From SCUS01 sp966211675 (GTDB taxonomy: Bacteria > Myxococcota_A > Polyangia > Polyangiales > Ga0077539): a stretch of DNA of 64,000 bases. The stretch spans positions 39,158-103,157 of the forward strand of contig CBIHPK010000005.1 in NCBI GenBank assembly GCA_966211675.1, in the 5' to 3' direction. Position numbers and translations under genes: made by a program. Positions 17,420 through 26,265 of the stretch are shown piece after piece; positions within the stretch are counted from its first letter, which is position 1; every line of letters begins with the position of its first letter. Below the pieces are notes generated by a model. It made no database searches. It worked only from the letters and a program-made list of their open reading frames with translations, and was not told where the DNA came from.

Positions 17420-18294
17420 CAGCCGGACCCTCGCGCCCCGTCCGTCGATCCCCACGCCCAGGTCATCGTGTCGGTGTTGTTGGCCCGGCCCGGTCGACCC
17501 TCGCGATCGAGCGCGATCACCCCGCCGGTGCCGCCGACCCGCGACGCCAGGGCCTCGACCCCCTCCGCCGCGGCGGCCATCGGATCGGCCCCTCCGCGCA
17601 GCGAGGAGATCACCAGGAAGCCCACTCCCACCCGCAGGATCTTCTCTCCGTGGCCGGTGGCGCTCACGCCCCCCGCGAGGTCGTCAGCGTAGGTTCCGGC
17701 GCCCGGCAGGGGGGAGTCGCCGACGCGCCCTCGGCGCTTGTTCGTCATGCCGCCGGTGCTCGTCGCCGCCGCCACGTGGGCGCCGTCGAAGGCCACGGCG
17801 CCGACGGTCCCTCCCGGCCACCCGGCCTCCGCGCGCCCCGCCCGCACGGCCATCCAGCGAGCCCTCGCGGCGGGCGTGATCAGCTCCGCGTCGGGCACCC
17901 GCTCGAAGCCCTGGGACTCCGCGAAGCGCATCGCGCCCTCCGCGGCGTAGATCGCGTGGCGGCCGTCCTCCATCGCCGCACGCGCGACGGCGATGGGGTG
18001 CCGCACCGCGGGCATCGCGCACACCGCCCCGTAGCGAAGGCCGTCCCCGTCCATGAGCGCCGCGTCCAGCTCCACGGAGCCGTCTTCGTTCAGGCACGCC
18101 CCCCGCCCCGCGTTGAAGAGCGGATCGTCCTCCAGCACCTCCACCGCCCGCTGCGCCGCGTCGAGGGCGCTGCCTCCCGCGAGCAGCACCTCCAGCGCGG
18201 CCGCGACCGCGCGCTCGCAGCCCGCCACGTGGTCGGCGCGACGCTCCGGGGGAACGCTCCCCGCGCCGCCGTGGACGATCACCGAGGGGCTCAT
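17416..18294 (-). CDS. Isoaspartyl peptidase / L-asparaginase (Ntn-hydrolase)
   Basis: The enzyme removes isoaspartyl residues from damaged peptides and hydrolyses asparagine. It is made as a precursor that cleaves itself to expose an N-terminal Thr. The 292-residue sequence fits the IaaA/type 2 asparaginase family: VIVHGGAG at the start, LEDDPLFNAGRGACLN, and the autocleavage site GGTVGAVA with nucleophile Thr163. GGMTNKRRGRVGDSPLPGAG and SATGHGEKILR follow, lining the substrate pocket. It lies 3 bases after the [2Fe-2S] gene and overlaps the following lipoprotein gene. Confidence 0.93.
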   Translation of the reverse strand: MSPSVIVHGGAGSVPPERRADHVAGCERAVAAALEVLLAGGSALDAAQRAVEVLEDDPLFNAGRGACLNEDGSVELDAALMDGDGLRYGAVCAMPAVRHPIAVARAAMEDGRHAIYAAEGAMRFAESQGFERVPDAELITPAARARWMAVRAGRAEAGWPGGTVGAVAFDGAHVAAATSTGGMTNKRRGRVGDSPLPGAGTYADDLAGGVSATGHGEKILRVGVGFLVISSLRGGADPMAAAAEGVEALASRVGGTGGVIALDREGRPGRANNTDTMTWAWGSTDGARGSGW

Positions 18295-18297
18295 CGC

Positions 18298-18669
18298 TCA
18301 GCCCCGTCGCAGCCGGGCCAGCGCCTCGGGCGAGGTGCTCTCCTCGGTGAGCTGCCGCGCCGCGAGGGAGGGCTCGGCCAGCACGCCGCCCTCCGTCTCC
18401 AGGCCCCGAACCAGCGCCGGGACGTCGGCCGAGGTGACCTGGCCGAGCAGCACCCCGTCGGGCATCACGGCCACGGTGATGCCGTGCTCGCACCGGTCGA
18501 TGCAGCTCGACGACATCACCCGCACCCGCGGCCCCTGGCCCGCGACCTTGCTGGCGCGCTTGAGCTCCTCGACCAGCGCCTCGGACCCCTTGGCCGCGCA
18601 GGAGCCCCGAGGGTGATCGTCGGCGCGGCGGTTGATGCAGATCCACACGTATCGCTCTCGGAGGGGCAT
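18298..18669 (-). CDS. Thioredoxin-like [2Fe-2S] ferredoxin
   Basis: The ATG at 18669 gives a 123-residue protein that begins MPLRERYVWICINRR. Cys residues at 11, 24, 56 and 60 give a C-x12-C-x31-C-x3-C pattern, typical of the thioredoxin-fold [2Fe-2S] ferredoxin family (NuoE-like or Fd2 type). The motif SSSCIDRCEHG precedes a hydrophobic strand. The C-terminal tail is helical and polar. It is a likely cytoplasmic electron carrier with an unknown partner. It is first in the operon with the peptidase and lipoprotein, and divergent from the YihY-type gene 83 bases away. Confidence 0.85.
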   Translation of the reverse strand: MPLRERYVWICINRRADDHPRGSCAAKGSEALVEELKRASKVAGQGPRVRVMSSSCIDRCEHGITVAVMPDGVLLGQVTSADVPALVRGLETEGGVLAEPSLAARQLTEESTSPEALARLRRG

Positions 18670-18752
18670 GCGTGGGTTTATACACACGACCGCGGCGGCT
18701 CCGCGATACTCCGGCGCCCCACGGCGATCTCCAAGGTTCCCCCGATCCACCG

Positions 18753-19640
18753 ATGCGAGTCCGAGTGAAGGCCCGAGCCTCCCGCAGCCTCGCGACCAGC
18801 ACGCCCAGCCGTCGCGAGCTCGCCCGCGCCTTCCTCGCCCTCGCCCTGCGCGCGGACGTCCCCACGCTCTCCGCCAGCTTCGCCTTCAGCGCCGTCTTCG
18901 CGGTCGGCCCGCTGCTCTCGCTCTCCCTCGCGGCCCTCTCCACCCTGCGCAACGACACCTTCCGCCGTGGCCTGGACCACATCGCCCGCGCCATCGTCCC
19001 GAGCGTCTCGGCCCCCTTCCTCGACGCCATCGCCAGCCAGCTCAAGCGCGCCAGCAACCCGGTGCTCTTCACCGTCTCGCTCCTCGGCCTCGTCTGGACG
19101 CTCTCCTCCGCCTCCGACGCCATCGTCTCGGCGCTCGAGATCATCGGCCGCCGCGACCCTCGCGCCTGGTGGAGACGGCGGCTGCGCTCGGTGATCCTGG
19201 GCCTCGCGGTCGCCCTCGCCCTGGTCGTGGCCTCCGTCGCGGTCAGCCTCGGGCCCAGCGTGGGCGCCTTCCTGGGGCGTCTCACGCACCTGCCCTTCGG
19301 CCTCTTCGAGCCGCTCACGTCGAAGTGGTTCCGGCTGCCGCTGGTGGCCGCCAGCTTTACCACCCTGGGTATGATCTACTACCGCCACGGCACCATCGAC
19401 GCGCCCCCGCGCGGGCTCTCGCTCATCGGCGCCCTCTTCGGCGGCGTGCTCGCCACCATCGCCTCCGCCGTGCTCAGCGGGTGGTTCTCGCTCATCCCCC
19501 GGCTGGGCGGCGGCTACGGCGCGGCCACGGCCTTCTTCGCGGTGCTGCTCTGGCTCTACGTGCTCGGCCTCTCGATCTGCCTCGGGGCGTGCCTCACCCA
19601 CGTGATGGGCTTCGTCCCGCAGCACCGACGGAGGGCGTGA
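18753..19640 (+). CDS. YihY/BrkB-family inner membrane protein
   Basis: The ATG at 18753 gives a 295-residue polytopic protein with about six membrane helices. The N-terminal SASFAFSAVFAVGPLLSLSL and the C-terminal GGGYGAATAFFAVLLWLYVL match the YihY (formerly RNase BN/BrkB) family of inner-membrane proteins. The family's function is still poorly defined; it is proposed to include virulence-associated transporters or envelope factors. The stop overlaps the GTG of the next lipoprotein gene (GTGA), so the two are translationally coupled. Confidence 0.85.
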   Translation: MRVRVKARASRSLATSTPSRRELARAFLALALRADVPTLSASFAFSAVFAVGPLLSLSLAALSTLRNDTFRRGLDHIARAIVPSVSAPFLDAIASQLKRASNPVLFTVSLLGLVWTLSSASDAIVSALEIIGRRDPRAWWRRRLRSVILGLAVALALVVASVAVSLGPSVGAFLGRLTHLPFGLFEPLTSKWFRLPLVAASFTTLGMIYYRHGTIDAPPRGLSLIGALFGGVLATIASAVLSGWFSLIPRLGGGYGAATAFFAVLLWLYVLGLSICLGACLTHVMGFVPQHRRRA

Positions 19641-20866
19641 GGGTCGTGGGCGTCGGGCGCGTCGGGTGCGCGGTGGCGCTGCTGGTCGCGGGCTGCCAGT
19701 CGCCGCCCGCGCCGAGGAGGCGGCCGCACGTGGAGCCGCCGGATGTGCCCGTGGTCGACGGCGGCACCCGGCGCTGCGCGCTGCGCGCCGACGCCCCCGG
19801 CGAGGTGTCCCGAGGCGCCGACCCCGGGCGCATGCGCGTCGCCTGGAACGGCGAGCACTGGGCGGTGGTCTGGTCGGAGGTGATCGACAACGAGCCCGCC
19901 GTCTTCTTCGCTCGCGTCGACGCCGACGGCACCCGCCCTCGGCCCCCGTTGCGCGTGAGCGAGCGCCGCACCTACGCCACCTCCCCCGCGGTCTGCTGGA
20001 ACCGCACCGCCTGGTCGGTGTTCTTCACCGGCGGATTGCGCGAGGTCGGGGACATCTACCAGGCGAGGGTGACCAGCCGGGGCAGCGCCGTCGGACGACC
20101 GTGGCGCATGACCCACGGAGAGCGCCTCGACATCGACCCGGCGGTCGCCACCAGCGGCAACGCCACCGGGCTCGTGTGGTCCGCGCGCGACGTCGACCAG
20201 CGCTGGAGCCTCTACGGCGAGGTGCTCGACCGCTGGGACCGCCCGAGCGCGCCGCTCACCCTCATGCGCAACAGCTCCCTCGCGCTCGGCCCCACGGAGC
20301 TCGCCTGGACGGGTCAGGAGTGGGCCGCCGCGTACGTGACCGCGGGGCAGGAGGTGTTCGGCGTCGAGCTCGCCCGCCTCGACGCGGTCGGTCTGATGCG
20401 CGGCAGCGTGCGGCGCATGACCGACGCCCGCATCGGCGACGTGAGCTCCGAGCGCCGCTTCGCCATCGCCTGGAACGGCCAGCGCTACGGCCTCGCCTGG
20501 AGCGAGCTCCGCGACGGCCAGCGCCGACTCTACTTCCGCTGGGTGAGCGCGCGCGGCAACCCCTTGAGCGAGCCCCGAGAGGTCGGCCTGGAGGGCGACG
20601 TGGCCACCTCCCCGGCGCTCGCCTCGCTGTCCGACGGAACGCTGGTCCTGGCCTGGGAGTCCGAGCGCGAGGGCGACCGCCGCGTGGCCGTGGCCCTGCT
20701 CGACGAGGAGGGCCTCCCCCAGCGAGAGCCGGTCACCCTGCGCGGCGTGGAGGGCATCGCCACGCAGCCCGCTCTCGCGATCTCAGCCGACGCGGTGGGC
20801 GTCGCGACGCGGTCGAGGCGAGGCATCAGCTTCCACCGGGTCACGCTCGGCACCTGCCGACGCTGA
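19637..20866 (+). CDS. Lipoprotein with beta-propeller-like repeats
   Basis: The GTG at 19637 overlaps the stop of the previous gene. The 409-residue product has a lipoprotein signal (GCAVALLVAGC). It then has repeated units of about 50 residues of the form WNGxxxxVVWSE...LYFxRVDADG, for example WNGEHWAVVWSEVIDNEP, WTGQEWAAAYVTAGQ and WNGQRYGLAWSELRDGQ. Such repeats usually form a beta-propeller. The secreted protein at 52711-54117 is a clear paralogue in repeat style. The binding partner is unknown. Its 3' end overlaps xerC by 84 bases. Confidence 0.78.
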   Translation: MRVVGVGRVGCAVALLVAGCQSPPAPRRRPHVEPPDVPVVDGGTRRCALRADAPGEVSRGADPGRMRVAWNGEHWAVVWSEVIDNEPAVFFARVDADGTRPRPPLRVSERRTYATSPAVCWNRTAWSVFFTGGLREVGDIYQARVTSRGSAVGRPWRMTHGERLDIDPAVATSGNATGLVWSARDVDQRWSLYGEVLDRWDRPSAPLTLMRNSSLALGPTELAWTGQEWAAAYVTAGQEVFGVELARLDAVGLMRGSVRRMTDARIGDVSSERRFAIAWNGQRYGLAWSELRDGQRRLYFRWVSARGNPLSEPREVGLEGDVATSPALASLSDGTLVLAWESEREGDRRVAVALLDEEGLPQREPVTLRGVEGIATQPALAISADAVGVATRSRRGISFHRVTLGTCRR

Positions 20867-21826
20867 GGGCGGAGGGAGCTCAGCCCGCGCCAGCGGGTGA
20901 GCGCCGTCGTAGACCTTCATCAGCTGGTTCATCGAGACCTGCGTGTAGCGCTGCGTGGTCGACAAGCTCGCGTGGCCGAGGATCTCCTGGATCGCCCGAA
21001 GGTCCGCCCCGCCGTCGAGCAGGTGCGTCGCGCAGGCGTGGCGGAGCATGTGCGGGTGCACCGCGTGGGTGCCCGTCGCCAGCGCCCCGTACTCCTTCAC
21101 CAGCAGCTGCACCTGCCGCACGCCCAGCCGCTTGCCGGCGCGGCCGATGAAGATCGCGTGCGGGTCCTGGGTGCCGGTGCGGACGTCCGTGAGCCCTGGC
21201 CGCGCCTCGCGCCACGCGTCCAGCGCCTCGATACAGAGGCGCCCCAGCGGGACCACGCGCTCCTTGTTGCCCTTGCCCCGCACCCTCGCGGTCGTGCCCT
21301 GCAGGTCCCCGAGGTCGAGCCCCACGGCCTCGCTCACCCGCAGCCCGCTCCCGTAGAGCAGCTCCAGCAGCGCCCGGTCGCGCTTCATCACCATCACCTG
21401 CCGAGCGCCCGACGCCCCGGCCTTCATGGGCGCCTCCGGGGTCGCGCTCGGCGAGTCCATCATCCGGCCCGCGTCGGTGACCGACATGGGCCGCTCCAGC
21501 CGCCTTCGCACCTTCGGCGCCGCGAGCCGGGCGGTCGGGTCCTCGCCCTTCCAGCCGGTGCCCAGCGCGTAGCGGAAGAAGCTCTTCACCGAGGAGACGT
21601 TGCGCGCCAGCGTCGCGCTCACCCGGGTCTTGGAGCGCTCCGAGAGCCACCCCCGGAGCACCGTGAGGTCGATGCCCTCGAGGTCGACCTCGGCGCCGCG
21701 GTGCAGGCGAGCGTAGGCCGCGAGCGCGTCGAGGTCGCGGCGGTAGTGCTCCACCGTGAGGGCCGAGGCGCGGCGCTCGTGCGTGAGCCACTCGCAGAAG
21801 GACTCGATGCGGGAGGTGAGCGACAT
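20783..21826 (-). CDS. xerC: Tyrosine recombinase XerC-like
   Basis: XerC/XerD recombinases resolve chromosome dimers at dif sites with FtsK. The 347-residue protein has the N-terminal SAM-like core-binding domain (about 1-105). The catalytic domain keeps all active residues: Arg163 (GLRVSEA), Lys185 in GKGNKER, His259 and Arg262 in HPHMLRHACATHLLDGGAD, His285 in LGHASLSTTQRY and the nucleophile Tyr294. About 34 residues after the usual HPLARA end form a Pro/Ser/Asp-rich extension whose coding overlaps the end of the convergent lipoprotein gene. It could be XerD or an integron-like recombinase, but context and length favour XerC. Confidence 0.88.
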   Translation of the reverse strand: MSLTSRIESFCEWLTHERRASALTVEHYRRDLDALAAYARLHRGAEVDLEGIDLTVLRGWLSERSKTRVSATLARNVSSVKSFFRYALGTGWKGEDPTARLAAPKVRRRLERPMSVTDAGRMMDSPSATPEAPMKAGASGARQVMVMKRDRALLELLYGSGLRVSEAVGLDLGDLQGTTARVRGKGNKERVVPLGRLCIEALDAWREARPGLTDVRTGTQDPHAIFIGRAGKRLGVRQVQLLVKEYGALATGTHAVHPHMLRHACATHLLDGGADLRAIQEILGHASLSTTQRYTQVSMNQLMKVYDGAHPLARAELPPPSASAGAERDPVEADASPRPRRDAHRVG

Positions 21827-21981
21827 CACCCGTGGCTATAGCCCCCGTCACCGGAGGGCAGCCAGGAACCGGGCGCGGTGCGGATTCGGGCCCACGCACC
21901 GACGGACTGGGCGATACTCCGGCGGACAAAGCGCGCCGTTCACCCTCCGCCGGTCGCGAGGGCGGCGTCGTGGAGGTTTGG

Positions 21982-24429
21982 ATGGCGCTGTTCGGTTCGT
22001 CCCGCTCCCCGCTCCAGAAGGTCAAGGAAGCGCAGTGGCGCACCGACGAGGAGAAGCTCGCCGCCCTCTCCGCGCTGCGCGACGACAGCTCGGTCAAGCC
22101 CTCGGAGCTCGTGGCGCTGCTCTGGGTGGGCGACGCCACGGTGCGCCAGGCCGCCGCGTCGATGTTCGTGAGCCGCGCGGACCCGCGCTCCATCGCGCTG
22201 CTCTTCAGCGAGATGCAGACGCAGCACCCGGCGGCCAAGACCTTCGCGCAGCGGGTGATCGCGAGGCTCCCGGCCAACCAGGTGACGCCCGCCATCGAGG
22301 AGCTGCTCCGCGACCCCAACACCATGCGCCAGCGGGTGGGCTGGGAGACCGCGCTGGAGCTCGGGCCCAAGGAGCGCCTCGCCTTCGCCCGCCGGGCCCT
22401 GAAGGACGCCCCCTCGCTGATGCGCGTGACGGCGCTCCAGCGGCTCGTGGCCGACCAGGGGGTGGAGGCCATGGTGGACGAGCTGCTCGCGCTCGCCAAC
22501 GACCCGGACGACCGCTTCCGCGAGCGGGTCATCGAGGCCCTCTCGGGGCTTCAGCGGCCGAGGGGTGATGTCACCGACCTGATGCTGGAGCGCTTCGCCC
22601 AGGACAACGCCGCGGTGCGGGCGCATGCGCTGAAGGCGATCCAGCAGGCGGGGCGCGACGACCCGGCGGCGCTGCAGCCGAAGCTGCACCGGCTGCTGGC
22701 CGAGGGGGAGGACGCGATCCGTCGCACGGCGGTGGAGATCCTGCTGTCGACGGGCAAGCCCGAGGTGGTGCTGACGGAGATCCTGCAGCAGTCGCGCTCG
22801 ATGGTGGGCTGGCTGCGCACCCGCATCCTCAACACGCTCAAGACCTTCGGCGACGACGTGCTGCGCCCCGCGGTGAGCCTGCTGGAGCACCCGGACGAGG
22901 AGGTGCGGATGCAGGCCCTGGTGCTGGCCGAGCACTTCGAGGACCCGCGGCTCATCGGCCCGGTGGTGAAGCTCCTCGCGGACGACGACTGGTGGCTGCG
23001 CATCACCGCCTGCGAGACCCTCGGGAAGCTCAAGGACGAGCGGGTGGTACCGCACCTGGTGAAGGCCCTCGCGGACCCGGACGCGCGCTGGGCGGCCATC
23101 GACGCGCTCGGGTCCATCGGCGGGGACAGCGCGCTGAGGGCGCTGGTCGACCTGCTCAAGGACGACCGGGCGGAGGTGCGCATGGAGGTGCTGCGGGCCT
23201 GCGCGCGCTCCAAGGACCCTCGGATGATCAAGCTCTTCCAGCGGGTGATGGAGGGCGACTCGGACCAGGAGGTGCGCACCCGCGCGGCGGAGATGTTCCG
23301 CGAGGTGGGCGGCGTGGTGGGGCGAGAGCAGACCGCCGCGGTGCGCAGCGACCGCATCGACGACGCGCTCGACAAGCTGCTCGCGATGGCCCGGGAGCGA
23401 GGCGCCTCGGACGTGCACGTCACGGTGGGCGAGCCGCCGTACATCCGGGTCGCGGGCGTGATCGAGCGCATCGACCAGGCGCCCCTCGGCGCCGCGGAGT
23501 GCGAGGCGCTCATCACCGGCATCATCGACCCGGTGCGGTTGAAGGTGCTGGAGTCGGAAGGCGAGGTGGACTTCTGCCACGCGGTGCCCGGCGTCGGACG
23601 CTACCGGGCCAACGCCTTTCGCCAGCGCAAGGGCATGTGCGCGACCTTCCGGTGCATCCCCAACATCCCGCCGACCTTCGCGGACCTTCGCCTCCCGGGG
23701 CAGCTCACGGAGCTGCTGGACTTCCACCAGGGACTCATCCTGGTGACCGGGCCGGCGGGCGGAGGCAAGAGCACCACGCTCGCGGCGATCATCAACCTCA
23801 TCAACGAGACCAAGAGCGACCACATCATCACCCTCGAAGACCCGATCGAGTTCGTGCACCCGGCCAAGTCGTCGCTGGTGAACCAGCGCGAGGTGGGTCG
23901 CCACACCGGGAGCTTCGCCCGCGCACTGCGCGCGGCCCTGAGAGAGGACCCGGACGTGATCATGGTGGGCGAGATGCGCGACGTGGACACCATCCGCATG
24001 GCGATGACCGCCGCGGAGACGGGCCACCTGGTGATCGCCACGATGCACACCACCAGCGCCGTGGCGACCGTCGACCGGCTCATCGAGAGCTTCCCCCCCG
24101 ACGAGCAGGCGCAGGCGCGCATGGGCCTCTCGGAGAGCCTGAAGTACGTGGTGTCCCAGAGCCTCGCGCCGCGCGCCGACGGCAAGGGGCGAGTGGCCGT
24201 CTACGAGGTGCTCAAGGGGATCATGAACGTCGGGACGATGATCCGTGAGCACAAGACCTTCCAGCTGCCGAGCCTCATGCAGATCAGCCGAGCGGCGGGG
24301 ATGATGACCCTCGACCAGAGCCTCGAAGACCTCCTCGAAGCGGGGCTCATCACGCCGGAGTTCGCGTTCGCGCGGGCCGAGCGCAAGGAGCCCTTCGAGG
24401 CGCGTCTCGCCAACGGAGCGCAGGCATGA
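21982..24429 (+). CDS. HEAT-repeat/PilT fusion, type IV pilus retraction-like ATPase
   Basis: The ATG at 21982 has GGAGG five bases upstream, which decides the start within a longer frame. The first about 440 residues of the 815 are HEAT-like helical repeats of about 30 residues (for example VVKLLADDDWWLRITACETL and LVKALADPDARWAAIDALGS). Residues about 458-815 form a PilT-family ATPase: ASDVHVTVGEPP, Walker A GPAGGGKST (residues 591-599, a variant of GPTGSGKST), HIITLEDPIEFVHP, Walker B VIMVGE with Glu664, and HTTSAVATVDRLIESFP. PilT motors retract type IV pili. The HEAT part probably docks a partner. The stop overlaps the next ATPase start (ATGA). Confidence 0.92.
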   Translation: MALFGSSRSPLQKVKEAQWRTDEEKLAALSALRDDSSVKPSELVALLWVGDATVRQAAASMFVSRADPRSIALLFSEMQTQHPAAKTFAQRVIARLPANQVTPAIEELLRDPNTMRQRVGWETALELGPKERLAFARRALKDAPSLMRVTALQRLVADQGVEAMVDELLALANDPDDRFRERVIEALSGLQRPRGDVTDLMLERFAQDNAAVRAHALKAIQQAGRDDPAALQPKLHRLLAEGEDAIRRTAVEILLSTGKPEVVLTEILQQSRSMVGWLRTRILNTLKTFGDDVLRPAVSLLEHPDEEVRMQALVLAEHFEDPRLIGPVVKLLADDDWWLRITACETLGKLKDERVVPHLVKALADPDARWAAIDALGSIGGDSALRALVDLLKDDRAEVRMEVLRACARSKDPRMIKLFQRVMEGDSDQEVRTRAAEMFREVGGVVGREQTAAVRSDRIDDALDKLLAMARERGASDVHVTVGEPPYIRVAGVIERIDQAPLGAAECEALITGIIDPVRLKVLESEGEVDFCHAVPGVGRYRANAFRQRKGMCATFRCIPNIPPTFADLRLPGQLTELLDFHQGLILVTGPAGGGKSTTLAAIINLINETKSDHIITLEDPIEFVHPAKSSLVNQREVGRHTGSFARALRAALREDPDVIMVGEMRDVDTIRMAMTAAETGHLVIATMHTTSAVATVDRLIESFPPDEQAQARMGLSESLKYVVSQSLAPRADGKGRVAVYEVLKGIMNVGTMIREHKTFQLPSLMQISRAAGMMTLDQSLEDLLEAGLITPEFAFARAERKEPFEARLANGAQA

Positions 24430-26261
24430 GCAACGAACGACGACCGTCCCGACGCCCGAGCAAGCCCCCCGTCGTGAGAGAAGAGCGCGTCGCAGGAGTG
24501 CGAGAGGAGCGCCTCGGATCGGTGCGAGAGGAGCGCCTCGGGGGAGTGCGAGAAGAGCGCCTCGGGGGAGTGCGAGAGGAGCGCGTGGCGCCCGCGAGGG
24601 TCGACCGACCGGCGGGCATCCGCGAGGAGGTCGTCACGGTGCGCTCCGACCGGGCCTCGCCCCCGCGGCAGGAGCGCCTCGGTGGCATCCGGGAGGAGCG
24701 CCTCGGTGGCATCCGGGAGGAGCGCCTGGGAGGCATTCGCGAGGAGCGCGTCGAGCAGCCGATGGTCGGGCGGCGCACCGCGGCGGTCGCCGAGGAGGTC
24801 GTCATCCAGCGCAGCCGGGCCAACCCCTCGGGAGCCACCATTCCGCCGGTGCGACCGGGCGACGTCGAGCTGGAGTTCCGCGACCGCCCTGCCCCCGCGC
24901 CCACGATGCCCGCGCCCCCGGAGCCGGACCCGCCCCCGTCGGCGCGCGAGGTCGCCCCGATCCTGTTGCCTCACGCGCCCCGCACCGCCCGCGTTCATCA
25001 GCGGAGCGAGCCCGGCGTGGTGGCGGTTCCGCCGGCCGCGCAGCCCGCTCCGGTCGCACAGCCCGCGCCGCAGCCTGCTCCGGTCGCGCAGCCCGCGCCG
25101 CAGCCCGCGCCCGCGCCCGCGCCGGTCGTGGCCGTGAAGCCGGTGCTCTCGACGACCGCGCCGGGGACGCCCGGGCAGAACCGCATCGACCGCTTCCTGC
25201 GGCTGATGAACGACCGCGGCGCGAGCGACCTGCATCTCTCCGTGGGTCGTCCGCCCATCTTCCGGCTGAGCGGCCGCATGGAGCCGATCCGCTACCGCAC
25301 CCTCGACCGAACGGACTTCATCCAGCTGCTGGAGCCCATCGCGCCCGCTCATCTGTGGCACGAGTTCGTCGAGACCGGCGACATCGACTTCGCCTACGAG
25401 GTGCCCGGGGTCTCGCGCTTCCGGGTGAACCTCTTCCGCCAGGAGCGCGGCGACTCGGCGGTGCTTCGCATCATCCCGACGAAGCTGATGACCGTGGCGC
25501 AGCTCGGTCTGCCGGAGTCGATCCGCAAGATCGTCCACCTGCGCTCCGGGCTGGTGCTGGTCACCGGGCCGACGGGCTCGGGCAAGAGCACCACGCTCTC
25601 GGCGATCATCAACGAGATGAACTCCACGCGCGCGATGCACTTCGTCACCATCGAAGACCCGATCGAGTTCGTCCACCCGAACCTGAAGTCGCTGATGTCC
25701 CAGCGAGAGATCGGCCCGCACTCCAAGAGCTTCTCCGCGGCGCTGCGGGCCGCCGTGCGAGAGGACCCGGACGCCATCCTCGTGGGGGAGATGCGCGACC
25801 TGGAGACGATCTCCATGGCCCTCAACGCCGCCGAGACGGGGGTGCTGGTCTTCGGGACGCTGCACACCAACTCCGCGGCCAAGACCATCGACCGGGTGGT
25901 CAACGTCTTCCCGGCGGACCGTCAGCCGGGCGTTCGAGGGACGCTGGCCTCGGTGCTGAAGGGCGTCGTGGCGCAGCAGCTACTGCGCAAGAAGAAGGGC
26001 GGGCGCTGCGCGGCGGTGGAGATCCTCTTCGGGAGCAACGCGATGTCGTCGATGATCCGCGACGGCAAGACGCACCAGATCTCCGGGCTCATCAAGCTGG
26101 GGAAGAAGGAGGGCATGATCGCGATGGACGACGCCCTCAAGGCCCTGGTGGAGAACGACTCCATCGAGCCGCTGGCGGGCCTGGAGAAGTCCATCGACAA
26201 GGACGACTTCCGCAAGTGGCTGAAGGAGCGCGGCGTGCAGGCGCCGGACGACGCCCACTGA
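24426..26261 (+). CDS. PilT-family ATPase with REERLGG-repeat and Pro-rich N-terminal extension
   Basis: The 611-residue product overlaps the previous gene by ATGA. Residues 17-56 are five copies of an octapeptide VREERLGG, and residues 82-111 hold four more of the IREERLGG form. Residues about 140-250 are Pro/Ala-rich (repeated AQPAPQPAPV). Residues about 256-611 are a canonical PilT/PilU domain: GASDLHLSVGRPP, Walker A GPTGSGKST (381-389), FVTIEDPIEFVHP, Walker B AILVGEMRDLE and GTLHTNSAAKTIDRVVNVFP. Normal PilT is about 350 residues, so about 250 are added. The pair probably acts as a PilT/PilU-like motor for pilus retraction or gliding. Confidence 0.92.
   Translation: MSNERRPSRRPSKPPVVREERVAGVREERLGSVREERLGGVREERLGGVREERVAPARVDRPAGIREEVVTVRSDRASPPRQERLGGIREERLGGIREERLGGIREERVEQPMVGRRTAAVAEEVVIQRSRANPSGATIPPVRPGDVELEFRDRPAPAPTMPAPPEPDPPPSAREVAPILLPHAPRTARVHQRSEPGVVAVPPAAQPAPVAQPAPQPAPVAQPAPQPAPAPAPVVAVKPVLSTTAPGTPGQNRIDRFLRLMNDRGASDLHLSVGRPPIFRLSGRMEPIRYRTLDRTDFIQLLEPIAPAHLWHEFVETGDIDFAYEVPGVSRFRVNLFRQERGDSAVLRIIPTKLMTVAQLGLPESIRKIVHLRSGLVLVTGPTGSGKSTTLSAIINEMNSTRAMHFVTIEDPIEFVHPNLKSLMSQREIGPHSKSFSAALRAAVREDPDAILVGEMRDLETISMALNAAETGVLVFGTLHTNSAAKTIDRVVNVFPADRQPGVRGTLASVLKGVVAQQLLRKKKGGRCAAVEILFGSNAMSSMIRDGKTHQISGLIKLGKKEGMIAMDDALKALVENDSIEPLAGLEKSIDKDDFRKWLKERGVQAPDDAH
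24474..24758 (+). repeat. 24-base tandem repeats coding REERLGG octapeptides
   Basis: Two arrays of a 24-base unit lie in the 5' end of the second PilT-family gene. The first (about 24474-24593) codes five VREERLGG-type octapeptides; the second (about 24666-24758) codes four IREERLGG-type copies, two of them with identical bases (GGTGGCATCCGGGAGGAGCG). The encoded peptide alternates charged REER with small LGG and is predicted helical or disordered. The unit length is a multiple of three, so copy changes keep the frame. Confidence 0.85.
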
Positions 26262-26265
26262 GCCC

